Source: Taxillus chinensis
Lineage: Eukaryota; Streptophyta; Magnoliopsida; Santalales; Loranthaceae
Length of the DNA: 64,000 nt
Direction of reading: 5' to 3'
NCBI GenBank assembly: GCA_023512835.1
Contig: CM042087.1
Coordinates: 4,126,021-4,190,020 of the forward strand
Below are positions 44,922-56,330 of the stretch, piece by piece. The translations under genes and the position numbers were made by a program. Below the pieces are notes generated by a model. It worked only from the letters and a program-made list of their open reading frames with translations. It did not search any database and was not told the DNA's origin. Numbering within the stretch: position 1 is the stretch's first letter; each line of letters begins with the position of its first letter.

Positions 44922-47690
44922 TGGCACCCGAATTTTTCTCTCCGGCGTTAATCCTGGCCATCTAGTTGATTGGAATGTTGTTTCGATCCTCCGGATTGGT
45001 TTTACCAGCTTCACCCTCTTCTTGAAGCCTCGCACATACTCAACTTGGTCTCCAATCCCGTCGCTCTTCTTATCGATGACATTCTTGAGTTTTACCAACG
45101 GATTCACTGCACCACCGATTCCATAACCTCTTATGTCCGCGGTGAATCCATCATCATCACTCCGGCTGTTCTCCGCGCTGCTCTCCACCTACCTCTTGGT
45201 GAACCACAGCGTCCGGATGCCGATCCAATGGCGGCTTCTATGGGTTGCACGAACAAGGGGAAGGAATACAAGGTGAAATCCTTCCAGGGTCGCTATCGAT
45301 GTATGGCGACTATTCTAAGTCGATGCCCATCTGGCTCGCACATCAGCCCTGGACTCGGTTCCGTACGATCTTCTACTGGCCATGTACGGCATTTTTGAAG
45401 GTCTTCCGATGGATTGGGGGATGTTCTTATTTCGTTTGCTATAGAATGGTGCCAAAAACCATTCCTTCGGGCGCATCCTCAGCATTGTCTTCCGGCATCT
45501 ACGTCCGGACCATTTCGCCCGAATTGATGCTGTCTCGTTTCCCTCGGCTTATTACCTTCGTCACCTTACGCCGGACGGGAACATGACCGCTCGCCGACCC
45601 ACTGTAGCTCTCCGCGTTCTCCCTGCCTCGGAACAACAAGGCAGCTCTGTTGGTGACCCCTCCGACAGCCAAGCCCACGAGGTCGGGCTTCGCACACCGA
45701 TCCTCCCGGATTCGGTCCGTTGTTGCGCCCTCCCACTCACGGGCCTCCCGGCCAAGCGTCCGTGCTGAACCGTCCGAGTTTGCAGGGGCCCTCTCGGCGC
45801 AGTGCGCCTAAAGCCGTTTCCTCAACCCCCTCTGTCGCCGATGTCCCCACTCCCTCCACATCCGCTATTGCTGCCGCGGTTAATACCGCTGTTGCCGTCG
45901 CCACCGCTGATGTCCCGGCTGCTTCTCCGGAAGCCCCCTTGCCTCCTCTACCTCAACCCCGAGATTACCTTGACCATCTCTCCGCCGTCACCTTAACGGA
46001 CCCTCGGCTCCGTTTCAGCCTAGCCCACACCTCCTCCATTCCTGACACCGATCTCCGGGTGTTTTACACACGCAATACCCAATCCCCGGAGACCATGATC
46101 ATCCGGAATCGGACCACGGCTTTCTTACACCGGCCGCCATTCCCGATGTGTCATTCCCTACACCCTCCGGCCCAGTCCCTGCTACCCGAAGTCCTTCTAC
46201 CGCTAAGGCTGGACCCTCTTCTCTTGCCGCCGCGATTCCCGTGGTTGACTTGTCCGGTCAAAGCGGGTCTCTTGCTCCGGATGCCTCCAATGCTCCGGAT
46301 GCCTCTCGAAGCTCCGGATGCCTCTCGATGCTCCGGATGCTCCTGGCTCGCGATGCTCTTGCGGACTCCTCCGCCCACCGCACTCCTGCTCCCTGTTCAT
46401 GCGGGGGAGTCCTCCAAAGCTCCGGAGTTAGTACTTGGGCGTGCCTCTTTTGGCACGGTCCACTCCGATCTTGTGCTTTCCGCTCAACTGGACCGCCATG
46501 CCCAAGCTCAAAGCGCCCAAATTTCCGCCATCGTTGCCAAAGTTGATGCCCTCGGCGCCCAACTCCTCTCCGCTCTCACCGACTCCTCCACTTCCATGGA
46601 GCAGAAAATGGATCTTGTCGCCACCTCCGTCCATTCACCTGTCTACTTCCTTCGCGGATCCGGCGCATACGATGGCTCGTCCTCCTGTTGCTTCCCGGCG
46701 ATCCGCCCAACCGGGGGAGAGAGTGTCATCCGATCCGTCTACTCCTTGCTCCACAACCATCTACTCGGATTGAGAAGCGGCCCGCCACTTCAGTGCTTCA
46801 GGGAGTTCAAATTCCCAAACGAAGCCGCTTCTCTCAACCAAGCTCCTCTCATCGCACCTCCAGCTCCTCCTCCATCCTCCTCATCCGTAGCTGATACCTT
46901 CCTCCCATCCTATGCGGAGTTTGACCCGTCCGATGCGGATGGAAGCTTGCGCAAGGCAATGAAATCTTATCTTGCGTCTTCTGCGAGAGAAGATGTCTTT
47001 TCGAAATGTACCCTTTCTCTCCGGCCGACATTCGGACTCTTTGTTCGGAGAAAGGACTCTTTACTACGAAGACATTGACAACTTCTCGAGAGTCGCTAAA
47101 ATGGAGATGAGGCCGTTTCCATCTCTTTACGAAGATGGGCACTTGTTTGAAGTTCTGCCATGTTGGAATGAGGGCTATCTTCCCGGTGTGGAGTTAATTC
47201 GGACTTTCATCGACGGAACCGCCGAGGATAGCAAGCCATGGAAAACTCTCTCAACCATCCTCATTCCGTACCGGATCATGTCGCCACACTTCATGATGGC
47301 TGTCTTCATGATTTAGTCCAAGCGAGATGATTCTCATTGATTCTCATCGGATTGTGGAGCACTTCGTTAGGAAGAATCAATGGGAACCTCGTGTCTCGGA
47401 CTAACCGAAGCCGTGAAGAAAGCCGGATTATATGAAGAGTTGGGTATCACACCCCTGCGTCCGATCGAGAAACTCAAGGCGACATTCCGGGGCAAGAAGC
47501 AAGTGCCACAACAAATGCCGGATGGAGATAGTCTGGAGCCTTTGTCTGTCACTTCATCAAGTCGTTCTAATCTGTGGACAAACATTGGAGCCAACACTCC
47601 ACCTTTACGATGAAGCGAGACAATGGAGCCGAGAGAGAAGGCAGCAACTATGATCTTCAAGTATAGTAAGCCTTATCTACCTTAGTGAAA
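44922..47690 (+). pseudogene. Sirevirus C env-like gene, frameshifted
   Basis: Start MAPEFFS near 44922, then the conserved N-terminal region (LEASHILNLVSNPVALLIDDILEF at 44970-45398). After shifts near 45250-45400, a Pro/Ser/Ala-rich middle spreads over two or three frames (45583-47078). The C-terminal part (46972-47316: YYEDIDNFSRVAKMEMRPF, VLPCWNEGYLPGVEL) and end (47380-47690) follow. It is collinear with 12574-15273 and confirms that piece as one gene. The middle has short GCTCCGGATGCC-type repeats near 46270-46340. The role of env-like proteins in plant elements is not established. Confidence 0.82.
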
Positions 47691-47811
47691 AACCTGTATT
47701 GAGGCTGAATTGTATTTAGTTGCTGATTAATGAAAATGGTTGTGTTGCGTATTCGTATGTTATTCTTTTGCATTGCTTACCAGATCAGATTACAAAGGGT
47801 TTGGGCATATC

Positions 47812-47827
47812 CATAATTGGGGGAGAT
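47812..47827 (+). promoter_or_regulatory. 3' polypurine tract of Sirevirus C
   Basis: ATAATTGGGGGAGAT immediately before the 3' LTR, identical in form to that of Sirevirus A. Confidence 0.9.
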
Positions 47828-48997
47828 TGTTGGATCAAACCCAGAATTTGGATAATGCTGATAAAGCCTTATGTAATTTGATCTGAGATCTTTTGTGTTT
47901 ATTTGATCATTGCAGAAGATATGTTACTAATCCAGAGATGCACTCGTGTGAGCAAAGCTAAGGACAGGATACATAATCCTGATTCGGACAAGAGTGAGTG
48001 TCGTCAAACACTTGGTAAATAACCAAGTAACAAATACATACGGAATAAGGAACATTCCTACGGACTAAGAACTTAAAGGATAAGTGCGGAGTAAGGAAAC
48101 CAGATGCGGAGTAAGGAATCCGGAGTAAGGAAATTACATACGGAGTAAGGAACTTACATGCGGAGTAAGAAAGCGCTGACACGGAATAAGTTATCAGACT
48201 TTTCAAGACTCGCCCGGAGTAAGGAACTTACATGCGGAGTAAGGAACTTACATACGGAGTAAGGAACTTACATACGGAATAAGGAATTTACATGCGGAGT
48301 AAGGAAGCGCTGACACGGACTAAGGATTCCAGTACTAAATAGATACGGAGTAAGCAACCACTGACACGGAGTAAGGTTCCGAGCTTCATTAGCTACGGAG
48401 TAAGGATAATTACACCGGACCAAGAAGACACTGCTCCAACTAAACCGCATTTAAAGTTATCAGCTCTTGGTGTCCCGATGTAAGACGAATGTATTGAGAA
48501 CATGAAGAATCTTACACGTGGATCATCCGGATATGTGGACACAACCTTAATTGTATCTCGGAACTCACAAAGACACTTATACTCTTCAAATCCAAGATCT
48601 TGAGCTCCACAATCCGCAGCAATCAAGGCAGAGAGATTACCGAGGGATAGTTAATGCGGAACGCATTCCGGAACTACAAGTTCCAAGGTTGTCTCTTAGG
48701 AATATTTTGTATAAATATTCATACTTATACTTTATGTAAAGTGTGTGAGGAGCTTTATCAGTAGAGATAGAACTTGGCTAGGGTGTGAGTTCATTTTGTA
48801 AACAGAGTGTAAGAGAGTTTTGCTTCTATTTTGTTGTATTCATCTTGTGATAATAAAACAAAATACTTCCACTATCTAGTTATCTTCCGTAGTGATTCTA
48901 TCACTTAAACTAGATAAGTGTTTGTGTCTTGAGAGAAAAGAAAGAGTTCGAATAAGAGCCTATTCACCCCCCCCCTTTAGGCTCCAAGGGACCATCA
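47828..48997 (+). repeat. Sirevirus C 3' LTR
   Basis: 1170 bases. It is nearly identical to the 5' LTR apart from loss of one repeat unit (about 37 bases) in the U3 array, a shorter C-run (9) and a few substitutions. TATA box at 48710-48717. Confidence 0.94.
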
Positions 48998-49002
48998 CAT
49001 GG

Positions 49003-49529
49003 TAAATAGCAAAAATAAAAAAAATTCACTAAAACTAGCATATTAAGAATATTCCCATAATATCTCCAGACTCATACAACCAATCATGCAATCACACACA
49101 AAATAAAACAAGAATAAACAATCATGCAGACTCTCCCCCACACTTGAAAGACACAATGTCCTCATTGTGAAAGGGAATAGACACCCACACAAAGCATGTA
49201 AGAACACATAGCAAACAATAAAATAAAACAAAAGAGGAAAGGCATAAAGAGGGTGAAAGGATTTTATTTCAAAAATCAAACACAATAGAAAATTTAAAAT
49301 AATGAAAAAGAAAACAAGGACAAGAAAAAAAAGAAAAAAAAAAGACCCAATCAGGAGGCCGAGGTGAGAAAGATAAATCATAAATAAAAATAATAAAAAC
49401 AAATACCACGGCTTTATCAGGTAGTCGCGGTGTGTAAGAGAGATCATACCTGTGCGGAATTAGAGGAACTCCTATGAAACCTCTAATTAGCCAACGGGGT
49501 TGCAGAGGAAGGTCCTGCAAGCATAGGCC
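49003..49529 (-). other. Athila-like internal region left of Sirevirus C insertion
   Basis: No gene. The minus strand near 49135-49175 reads as CTTTCACAATGAGGACATTG and a GTGTGGGGGAG-type phrase, typical of sequence after the coding part of Athila-type elements. Plus-strand A-rich runs lie at about 49320-49345. Confidence 0.55.
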
Positions 49530-50528
49530 CTACAGGTGAGGGACTACACACAAGCAAGAAGAACAAAAACAAAAGCTACACCTATAACTAGAAAAAGAAA
49601 AAGAAAAAGAAATAGGTAAAACAAATGAAGAACAAAGGGAGTGAGAGGAGGGTTTATAATATTCAATGACTATTACCTCCCCAGAATTAGAGAAAGATGG
49701 ACTAGTTACCTTAGGACTTGCCTGCCCAGGTTCTTGGACATGCAACTGGGAATCACCAATAAGTACTTGTTCGGGGACATCTCCCTTGACAAGGGTCTCA
49801 TATAAAAGCGCAACTCCAGCTATGCCATCAACCAGTGGTGCAGACCCGGCATGGTAGCTATCAATGATATCATCATTGGCCCTGCAAGATAAATCAACAT
49901 ACAACGAGGACGAAGAAGAAGTACTATGCCTATTCACATTAAAGTCATCGATCTCCCGAAAAGGATGCTCACTCTTTAATCCTATATGGTCAATATGTTC
50001 ACATGGTGCATCAATGCCAAAATTAAAGGGACTACTAGAAAGGATACAAAAATCCAAAAATTTTTGTTACCCGAAAATCAAGCTCTCGGTCTCCTCTATG
50101 GACTCTAGTAAGGTATGAAGTCTATCCGCACAGGCATTCAAATTGATAAGACAATCAAAAGCAGTGCCATGAGGTTCCTTAACTAGGTCCTCAAATGTAG
50201 CCTCATCAATGGTAGAGCTCTCTAAGGCTTCTACCTCTCTATGTAATTCATGAATGGTGGAACAAAGAGATTTCATCCCATTATTATCCTCACAAGATAT
50301 AGGAAGGGCAAATAAATTCAAAAAACATGTATTAGTCATATGGTCACCACTTCCACAACGAGTATAAAGCACAAGAGGTAATGAATTAACATATGCATTA
50401 TAAGAACCATAAAAATTAGGATCATCATGAGTGACACCTAAATGCAGTTGGCTGAGCTGCATAATAATAGCGTGTGGACATCGAGAGGGCTCATGCTCAC
50501 CACCACAAAACATGCAACGAACCGGCAT
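49530..50528 (-). pseudogene. Zinc-knuckle protein of the Athila-like element, one in-frame stop
   Basis: A frame starting at the ATG at 50528 encodes MPVRCMFCGGEHEPSRCPHA, with a CX2CX3HX4C knuckle at residues 5-17. A second Cys/His cluster (RCGSGDHMTNTC) is at about 60-72, and an acidic helical segment (IHELHREVEALESSTIDEATFEDLVKEPHG) follows. A single TAA at 50064-50066 interrupts it. The same frame then continues for about 175 more codons (DFCILSSSPFNFGIDAPCEH onward, with LVDGIAGVALLYETLVKGD). Together this is about 330 codons. Cys/His knuckles suggest nucleic-acid binding, perhaps Gag-like, but I do not recognise the family. It is the only coding potential of this element. Confidence 0.5.
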
Positions 50529-50828
50529 TTTCAAAGAAAATAAAGCACACTGCCGATTAAAGAGGAGAAGAGAAGAGAAAAAAAATGAAAAGATAAAACA
50601 GTAGCAAATAATAAAAAAAATTGCACCTAAAATTAACAAATAAAAAAATAAAAATAAAAAAATAAAAAACACTAGCAAAATAAAATAAAATAAAATAAGC
50701 AAACAAAAAAAACAGCAAATAAAATAAGTAAAATCATACAAGAAAATGAAAAACAAAACCAAAGACACATATATACATGCTTAGTTCAATTTTCACACGT
50801 TCGGCTAAAGTTCCCAAAAATTGCCGTG

Positions 50829-50846
50829 TCCCCGGCAACGACGCCA
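50829..50846 (-). promoter_or_regulatory. Primer binding site (tRNA-Asp type) of the Athila-like element
   Basis: The minus strand reads TGGCGTCGTTGCCGGGGA, three bases after the LTR end. This primer class distinguishes Athila/Tat-type gypsy elements from the tRNA-Met-primed elements around it. One base differs from the usual GGCGCCGTTG. Confidence 0.85.
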
Positions 50847-50849
50847 ATT

Positions 50850-52297
50850 TGATATAGCGTTTTTGTCGCACTAATGCTCTCAAAATAATTTTTATAAACC
50901 TAACTAACCTGTAAAAAGGTAAGTTAGGGTCGATCCCACAGAGACACGATTGGAAATCTATAACTTAATTGCGCTCCTATTGTCTAAGCAAATAATGATA
51001 GAGAAATTAAATAAAGAAAGAAAAATAATAAATTAAAATAAATTAAAATAAATAAAATAAAACAATCCTAGAGAAAAAGAAAAGGAAAAATAAGAAATAA
51101 AGGTCTAGGGGCTGAGGTTCACCACAATTTTCAATCCTTAGTTGTAGGCTTTAATTAATTATTCCTATTAATTCTCTAACATGTGAAGGTGGCCGATCCT
51201 AATGTAACTGCCAACCGCTTTCGCGCAAATAGCAGCGTGCTTAACCCCAGTAGTGGCCTACTCTCGTGACCCGTTGAAATAGGATCAAACCCATTGATAG
51301 GTGATCAACCATGATTCCTCCTACGATCACGGACTACTTTCGTGACACGCAAGTCCTAGGTCTCATTCTATAGTTCCGATAATCGAGGTTCACCTTTTGG
51401 TCCTTCCTCTAATTATCTAAGCCATGTAAGACGCCCAAACACGGATTCAATTAATAGAATGAAATCATTTATGAAAAAGATAAGAAACAATTAAATAAAA
51501 ACTTATACAATTAAGAAATTGGGATTAGGCTACCCCAATCCCTAGGAAGAACGGATTATCCCGTGAGAATTTGAATAAGCATATCTATATATAAAATCAT
51601 GAAATTGGGATTACAATGGGAGAAAAAAAGATGAACCAACCTATCACGAAGGCATACAAACAATCCTCTCCCAAAACCAAAGTGTTCTCTATCCAAGATC
51701 ACATAAAATTCTCCAAAATCAAAAGATAAATCTAAAATCAAAGCTAAGGTTCTTGAACCGCCAAGGACAGCTCCCCAATGGTTCAGAATCCCTAACTCTA
51801 ACATAAACTTGACCCTTATATACTCCCACAATTATTACATTAAAATAATTAATATATATATATAAAATGAAAAGAAAAAGGAGATATGTCATCGACACAG
51901 GCCATGGCCACCAAAAATCGTGGCCATGGTAACAGTATGCTGGATATTTTTGATGGTCGGCGGCCATTAATTTTGCGGCCACGGCGAGAACTTCATCATG
52001 AACAGTAAAAGATGCCTGCCATGGTCAGGCACTGCGTCGCCATGGCCTGTGTAAAGTGCTTTTTAGCTGTCCAACATTATTTGATCCCAGTTTTGCCCTT
52101 TTTCAGCTTTGTTTGGGCTAAATTGGTCCAAGTACCTACAAAACACACCAAAATACACAAAACACACCAAAACATGACAAAAATACTAAAAACACTTATT
52201 AATCAAATAAAACAAAAAGCAAACATAATAAACACTCTAAAATCCATTAAAATAAGGGATGAACATAGATCGAAAATGCATATAAATGGGTTAATTA
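50850..52297 (-). repeat. Athila-like 5' LTR
   Basis: A 1448-base partner of 33666-35124. It starts TAATTAACCC at 52297 (two changes from TGATGAACCC) and ends CTATATCA at 50850. The TG start is mutated, so boundaries rest on the partner LTR and the GTAAT duplication. Confidence 0.9.
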
Positions 52298-52481
52298 GTA
52301 ATCAGCTGTAATTGCTATGCTTTTTGTTGTAATTATCTTTAGATAATAAAACAAAATACTTTCACTATCTGGTTATCTTCCGCACTAAATATTCTTTTAA
52401 CCAGAATTAGTGTTGTGTCTGAGTGAGAAAGAATTTTAATAAGATCCTATTCACCCCCCTATAAGCTCCCAGGGACCAACA
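52298..52481 (+). repeat. Sirevirus B 5' LTR, last segment
   Basis: It resumes at the duplicated GTAAT and contains the CACTATCTGGTTATCTTCC block and a short C-run. It ends GGGACCAACA at 52481. Confidence 0.9.
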
Positions 52482-52483
52482 AG

Positions 52484-52495
52484 TGGTATTAGAGC
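52484..52495 (+). promoter_or_regulatory. Primer binding site of Sirevirus B, one mismatch
   Basis: TGGTATTAGAGC, a C-to-T change from the canonical site, two bases after the LTR end. Confidence 0.9.
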
Positions 52496-52510
52496 AAGTT
52501 CTACCTGCTC

Positions 52511-52519
52511 AAAGTAGAG

Positions 52520-52577
<58 letters not shown>
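52511..52577 (+). repeat. CT microsatellite
   Basis: About 32 uninterrupted CT units in the leader between PBS and gag. The other Sireviruses here have only a few pyrimidines at this point, so it is a local expansion. Confidence 0.95.
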
Positions 52578-52579
<2 letters not shown>

Positions 52580-52580
52580 A

Positions 52581-52942
52581 TTGGCCGAAGAAAGCAGCAT
52601 GCTATTCAACACCAGCCTCAACTTCGGAGGAGCTCAAGAGCCCAATCCTAATCAAAGCAGCAGTGAAAATGTTGATCCACCACAACCTGCTGCTGCCGTT
52701 ACTCCTCAACCATGGAGTTCTGGCTACACTCTGAGCAAACCGCCAAAGTACACACCAGAGCTTTTCTCCCAATGGAAAGCTCACGTGAAGATGTTCATGA
52801 CATGTCATGATCATCTAATGTGGCCATGTCTTCATCAGGAGCTTCCTATTCCGATTACCATCGGAGAAAATGGAGTAAGAAGACCAAAGACAAATGCTGA
52901 ATTCACAAATAACGAAAGAGCCTGGCAATATGCCAGTGAAAG
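52581..52942 (+). pseudogene. Sirevirus B Gag, N-terminal part, start codon lost
   Basis: The frame AEESSMLFNTSLNFGGAQEP follows a TTG where the other Gags have ATG, so the normal start is lost. The core (KPPKYTPELFSQWKAHVKMFM, ENGVRRPKTNAEFTNNERAW) is open up to the insertion of a solo LTR. It continues at 54367. Confidence 0.88.
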
Positions 52943-54366
52943 TGTTGGATCAAGCCCAGGATTTGGATAATGCTGATAAAGCGCTATGTAATTTGATCTG
53001 AGACCTTTGTTGTTTTATCTTAAGTCATTACAGAAGATATGACCTTCATCCGGATCTACACTCGTGTGAGCAAAGCTAAGGACGGGATATATAATCCTGA
53101 TCCAGGTGAGATGAGTGTCGTCAAACACTTGGTATATAACCAAGTCCTTGCCTCATACAGAATAAGGGTCATTCGTGCGGACTAAGAACCGAAAAGCTAC
53201 GGACTAAGAAATCCGCACTTAATACTTCAACGAACTAAGTCTAAAAGATGCGGAGTAAGAATCTTAGTCTACAAAGTCGCACGGAATAAAAGAGTCAATG
53301 CGGAGTTAAAAAGATAAGTCCTCCACTCAACCGGACTGAAGTACAGAAGACACGGAGTAAGGAATCTGAGTCTTTCATACATGCGGAGTAAGGAACTACT
53401 TCTACGGAATAAGGACTTAAGTCCTTATTAGATGCGGGGTAAGGAAACTATATGCGGAGTAAGGAAACTAAATGCGGAGTAAGGAAGCCAAACCACTCAC
53501 TCATGCGGAGTAAGGATGTGCTGATACGGAGTAAGCCATTCGTTCCTTTAACTCATGCGGAGTAAGGAAACTAGATGCGGAGTAAGGAAGCACAGATGCA
53601 GAGTAAGCACGCCGACCTTCTCTTTCATATGAGTAAGGAAGTGCTTACACGGAATAAGGATTTCAGTACCAAATTGTTATGGAGTAAGGATCCGAGCTTG
53701 ATTTAAGCACGGAGTAAGGAACCTTACACCGGATTTAAGAAGACGCTACTTCAACTATCTCTTCGTAATCAAAGTCGTCAGCTCGCTGTTTCCCGATGTA
53801 AGACAAACTTGTTGAGAACCTAAAGCATCTTACACGTGGATCATCTGGATATGTGAACATGATTCTAATTGCACTTGGGAACTTACAAAGAATCTTAAAC
53901 ATTACAAACCCATGATCTTGAAGATCACATCCGCAGCAATTAAGGCAGAGAGATTTCCGAGAGAAAGTAAATGTGCATAATGTCCGGAACAACAAGTTCC
54001 AAGGTTATCTCTTGTGGATATTACCTATAAATAATAACACTTGTACATCTTATAAAAAGTACTTCTGTGTAAACAAGAAAGAGCGTGTGCATGTACTAAA
54101 GCTCATAGAGATCAAAGAGGCTAGTGTGTGTGTACTTGTAAACAGAGTGTCAAAGAGTTGTTAAGTAGGTCTAAAAGCTTTCAAGCTTTAGACTGCTTTT
54201 ACTTTGTTGTACTTATCATACTGATAATAAAACAAAATACTTCCACTATCTGGTTATCTTCTGCATTGTTTCTATCTCTTAACCAGATAAGTGTTGTGCT
54301 GAAGAGTTAGAAAAGAGCTTCAATAAGAGCCTATTCACCCCCCCTCTAGCCTCCAAGGGACCAACA
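52943..54366 (+). mobile_element. Sirevirus solo LTR inserted in Sirevirus B gag
   Basis: A 1424-base LTR (TGTTGGATCAAGCC to GGGACCAACA) with U3 CGGAGTAAG array (about 53140-53720), TATA box (54026-54033) and a 7-C run. Gag codons on either side join directly. The flanks are AAAG (52939-52942) and AAAAG (54367-54371), consistent with a 5-base duplication that lost one A. No internal region is present, as expected after LTR-LTR recombination. Confidence 0.9.
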
Positions 54367-56307
54367 AAAAGGCTCTAGCTTATGTGACATCATCTTTAGA
54401 TTCCAAAGCCTTCATGGACGTCTATGGCTACAAAATAGCGAAAGCTATTTGGGACAAATTGACTATCCTATATGAAGGAAGTCAGTCCCAGATGCAGAAC
54501 GTTATCTGTTCTCTCAGACAGCATTTTGAGAGCTTTAATCATAAACCTGGCGAATCCCTGGAGAGCATCTATCGGCGATTCGGCAAGCTCTTTCTTGATC
54601 TGAAAACTGTCAATGAGCATTACACTCAGTTTCAAATAAATGACAAGTTCTTTCGCTCCTTGCCAGATCGCTATTACTCCAAATAGCTCCAGATGCAATC
54701 TAAAGACAACTGGCAGTATGCTCCCCTTGAATAACTATATGAAGAGCTATGGACTCATGAAGTCAGGTTTAAATACATTGATCGAGATGAGAAAATAGCT
54801 CGGAAAGAAAAGGGGGTAGCTTTCAAAGCTACGGAAAATCCGAGCATACTAAGTGAGGATGATATGGAAGAGTCAAGTAACTCTGACTCGGACATGGAAG
54901 AAGAAATTGCCCTTCTGGTTAAATCCTTCACACGATTTCTGAGAAAAAGCATAAAAGGATTCAGAAGAGGCTCTTCCTCATCCTCTAGAAGAAAGGAGCA
55001 GTCGGAGTCGACTTGCCAAGACTGCTTCAACTGTGGGAAACCTAGTCACTGGGCCAAGTATTGTAGATCAAAATCCAAGACGGCCGAGAAGGATGACAAG
55101 GTTGTTCTTCGATGCTCCACCTTAGACAATAGCAAGAACAAGAGGAAGGCACTCATCACAAAGTACGTTAGTGGCTCGGAAGAAGAGGAGGAATCCTCGG
55201 ATGATGAGCTAACTCCTAAACCGAACGTCTGCCGCATGGCAAATACTGAGATACCTTCGATCTTTGAGCTGATGAGTAAATTAGAATCTTTTATTACTGA
55301 ACGTGATCATGAAAAGACTGAGATTAATAATTACTCAAATGTACAAAGATATGGAAAGTCAGAACAAATGTCTTGAAATTACTGTTGCTAGACTTGAAAA
55401 GGACATAACTGACTTCAGGGGTAAAGAAGTTTGGCATCGTGATTTAAGAGCTGAGAATAATTTGCTTAATACCAATCTTAATGGCCTAACTATAAATCTC
55501 AAGAGACTCGAAAATGAACTTGAAAAGGAAAAGGAAATAAATCGTAAGTGGCTAAAATCCGGGGAAATAGCTTCTACATTCAGAACTGATCCTGACAATA
55601 TCCGAGTCAAACTTAGCCTAGGTTCCGAATCAACTTCCAATGCACAAGCTACTAAGTGCCCTCCAGACTTCATTCCAAAACTAACCAACTTGTATCCTGT
55701 TAGTACTTCTAAACCGTTTGATGGTTTTGTTTCAGGTGGCACCATAGTCTACGACTGTGGAAGACAGGCTATTACTGCTAGTCCCAAAGTAGTAACACCC
55801 GTACTAAAAGATGAAGGGAAGGCTATTGCAGTTAAAGCCGAAACTGTAGCACCCAGAAACAAAGGAAAGGCTAAGGTTGACGCATCTAGGGCCACGAGCG
55901 CGTCACCTATTCGTAGAGGATTAGGCCATAGGGAACAGAGTAGAAAACCCGTGAAACTTAAGAAACCTGTATCCCCTGTTGTAACTCCACACCATAGTGT
56001 CTGTTCGATCTGTAGAGAAATAGGCCACTATCATTATGAGTGTTGGAGTCTTTCAAATAACTGGTTATGTAATCAAATTCACATTAATAAAAATCAGTTT
56101 ATCAAAAAGGGTTCTTCTCGTAAAACAAAATCCAAAACTATACAGAGTGTCTCTCCCAAGAAAACCCAACTGAAAGAAACATCTAATACTAAAAAGGCTA
56201 AGTCAACTTGGAAAGTTAAAGTTCCTAAAAAAGTAAAATCCGGATTAGTTGACACTATTATTGCTTCTCCTAACTGCCCGAAACAAGTTTGGGCACTAAA
56301 AGTGTAA
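54367..56307 (+). pseudogene. Sirevirus B Gag, main part
   Basis: It continues with KALAYVTSSLDSKAFMDVYG, IYRRFGKLFLDLKTVNEHY and FFRSLPDRYYSK. Two in-frame stops lie near 54687 and 54732. The frame 54864-55376 holds the first zinc knuckle (CFNCGKPSHWAKYC) and the acidic GSEEEEESSDDE. A frameshift near 55310-55376 leads to the last frame (55303-56307), with the coiled coil (ITVARLEKDITDF, LKRLENELEKEKEINRKWLK), the second zinc knuckle (CSICREIGHYHYEC) and the basic tail. Domain order is as in the other Sireviruses. Confidence 0.9.
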
Positions 56308-56330
56308 TCTGTTGTCTTGTAGGAGCATCT

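Larger units (their letters stand above)
36302..48997 (+). mobile_element. Sirevirus C (Ty1/copia), structurally complete, coding-defective
   Basis: A 12.7 kb element with both LTRs, PBS, gag, pol, env-like gene and polypurine tract, flanked by CATGG at 36297-36301 and 48998-49002. The LTRs differ by about seven substitutions, one 37-base unit loss and two small indels by eye, so it is a recent insertion. Its coding regions nevertheless carry many frameshifts. It lies within the Athila-like element and is the youngest layer of the nest. Confidence 0.93.
33666..52297 (-). mobile_element. Athila-like non-autonomous gypsy element
   Basis: LTRs at 50850-52297 (5') and 33666-35124 (3') on the minus strand, flanked by GTAAT at 33661-33665 and 52298-52302. 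The PBS (50829-50846) reads TGGCGTCGTTGCCGGGGA, close to the tRNA-Asp type used by Athila. A polypurine tract lies at 35125-35142. Once the inserted Sirevirus C is set aside, only about 3.0 kb of internal DNA remains. This holds one small reading frame with zinc knuckles and no protease, RT or integrase. It would depend on enzymes from another element. The LTRs differ by roughly 4-6 percent by eye. Confidence 0.88.

Noticed and set aside
50850..52297. Short frames on the LTR of the Athila-like element (also at 34388-34811) as conserved proteins
   Set aside because: Their conservation is explained by the LTR pair itself; they have no retroviral or host domain.
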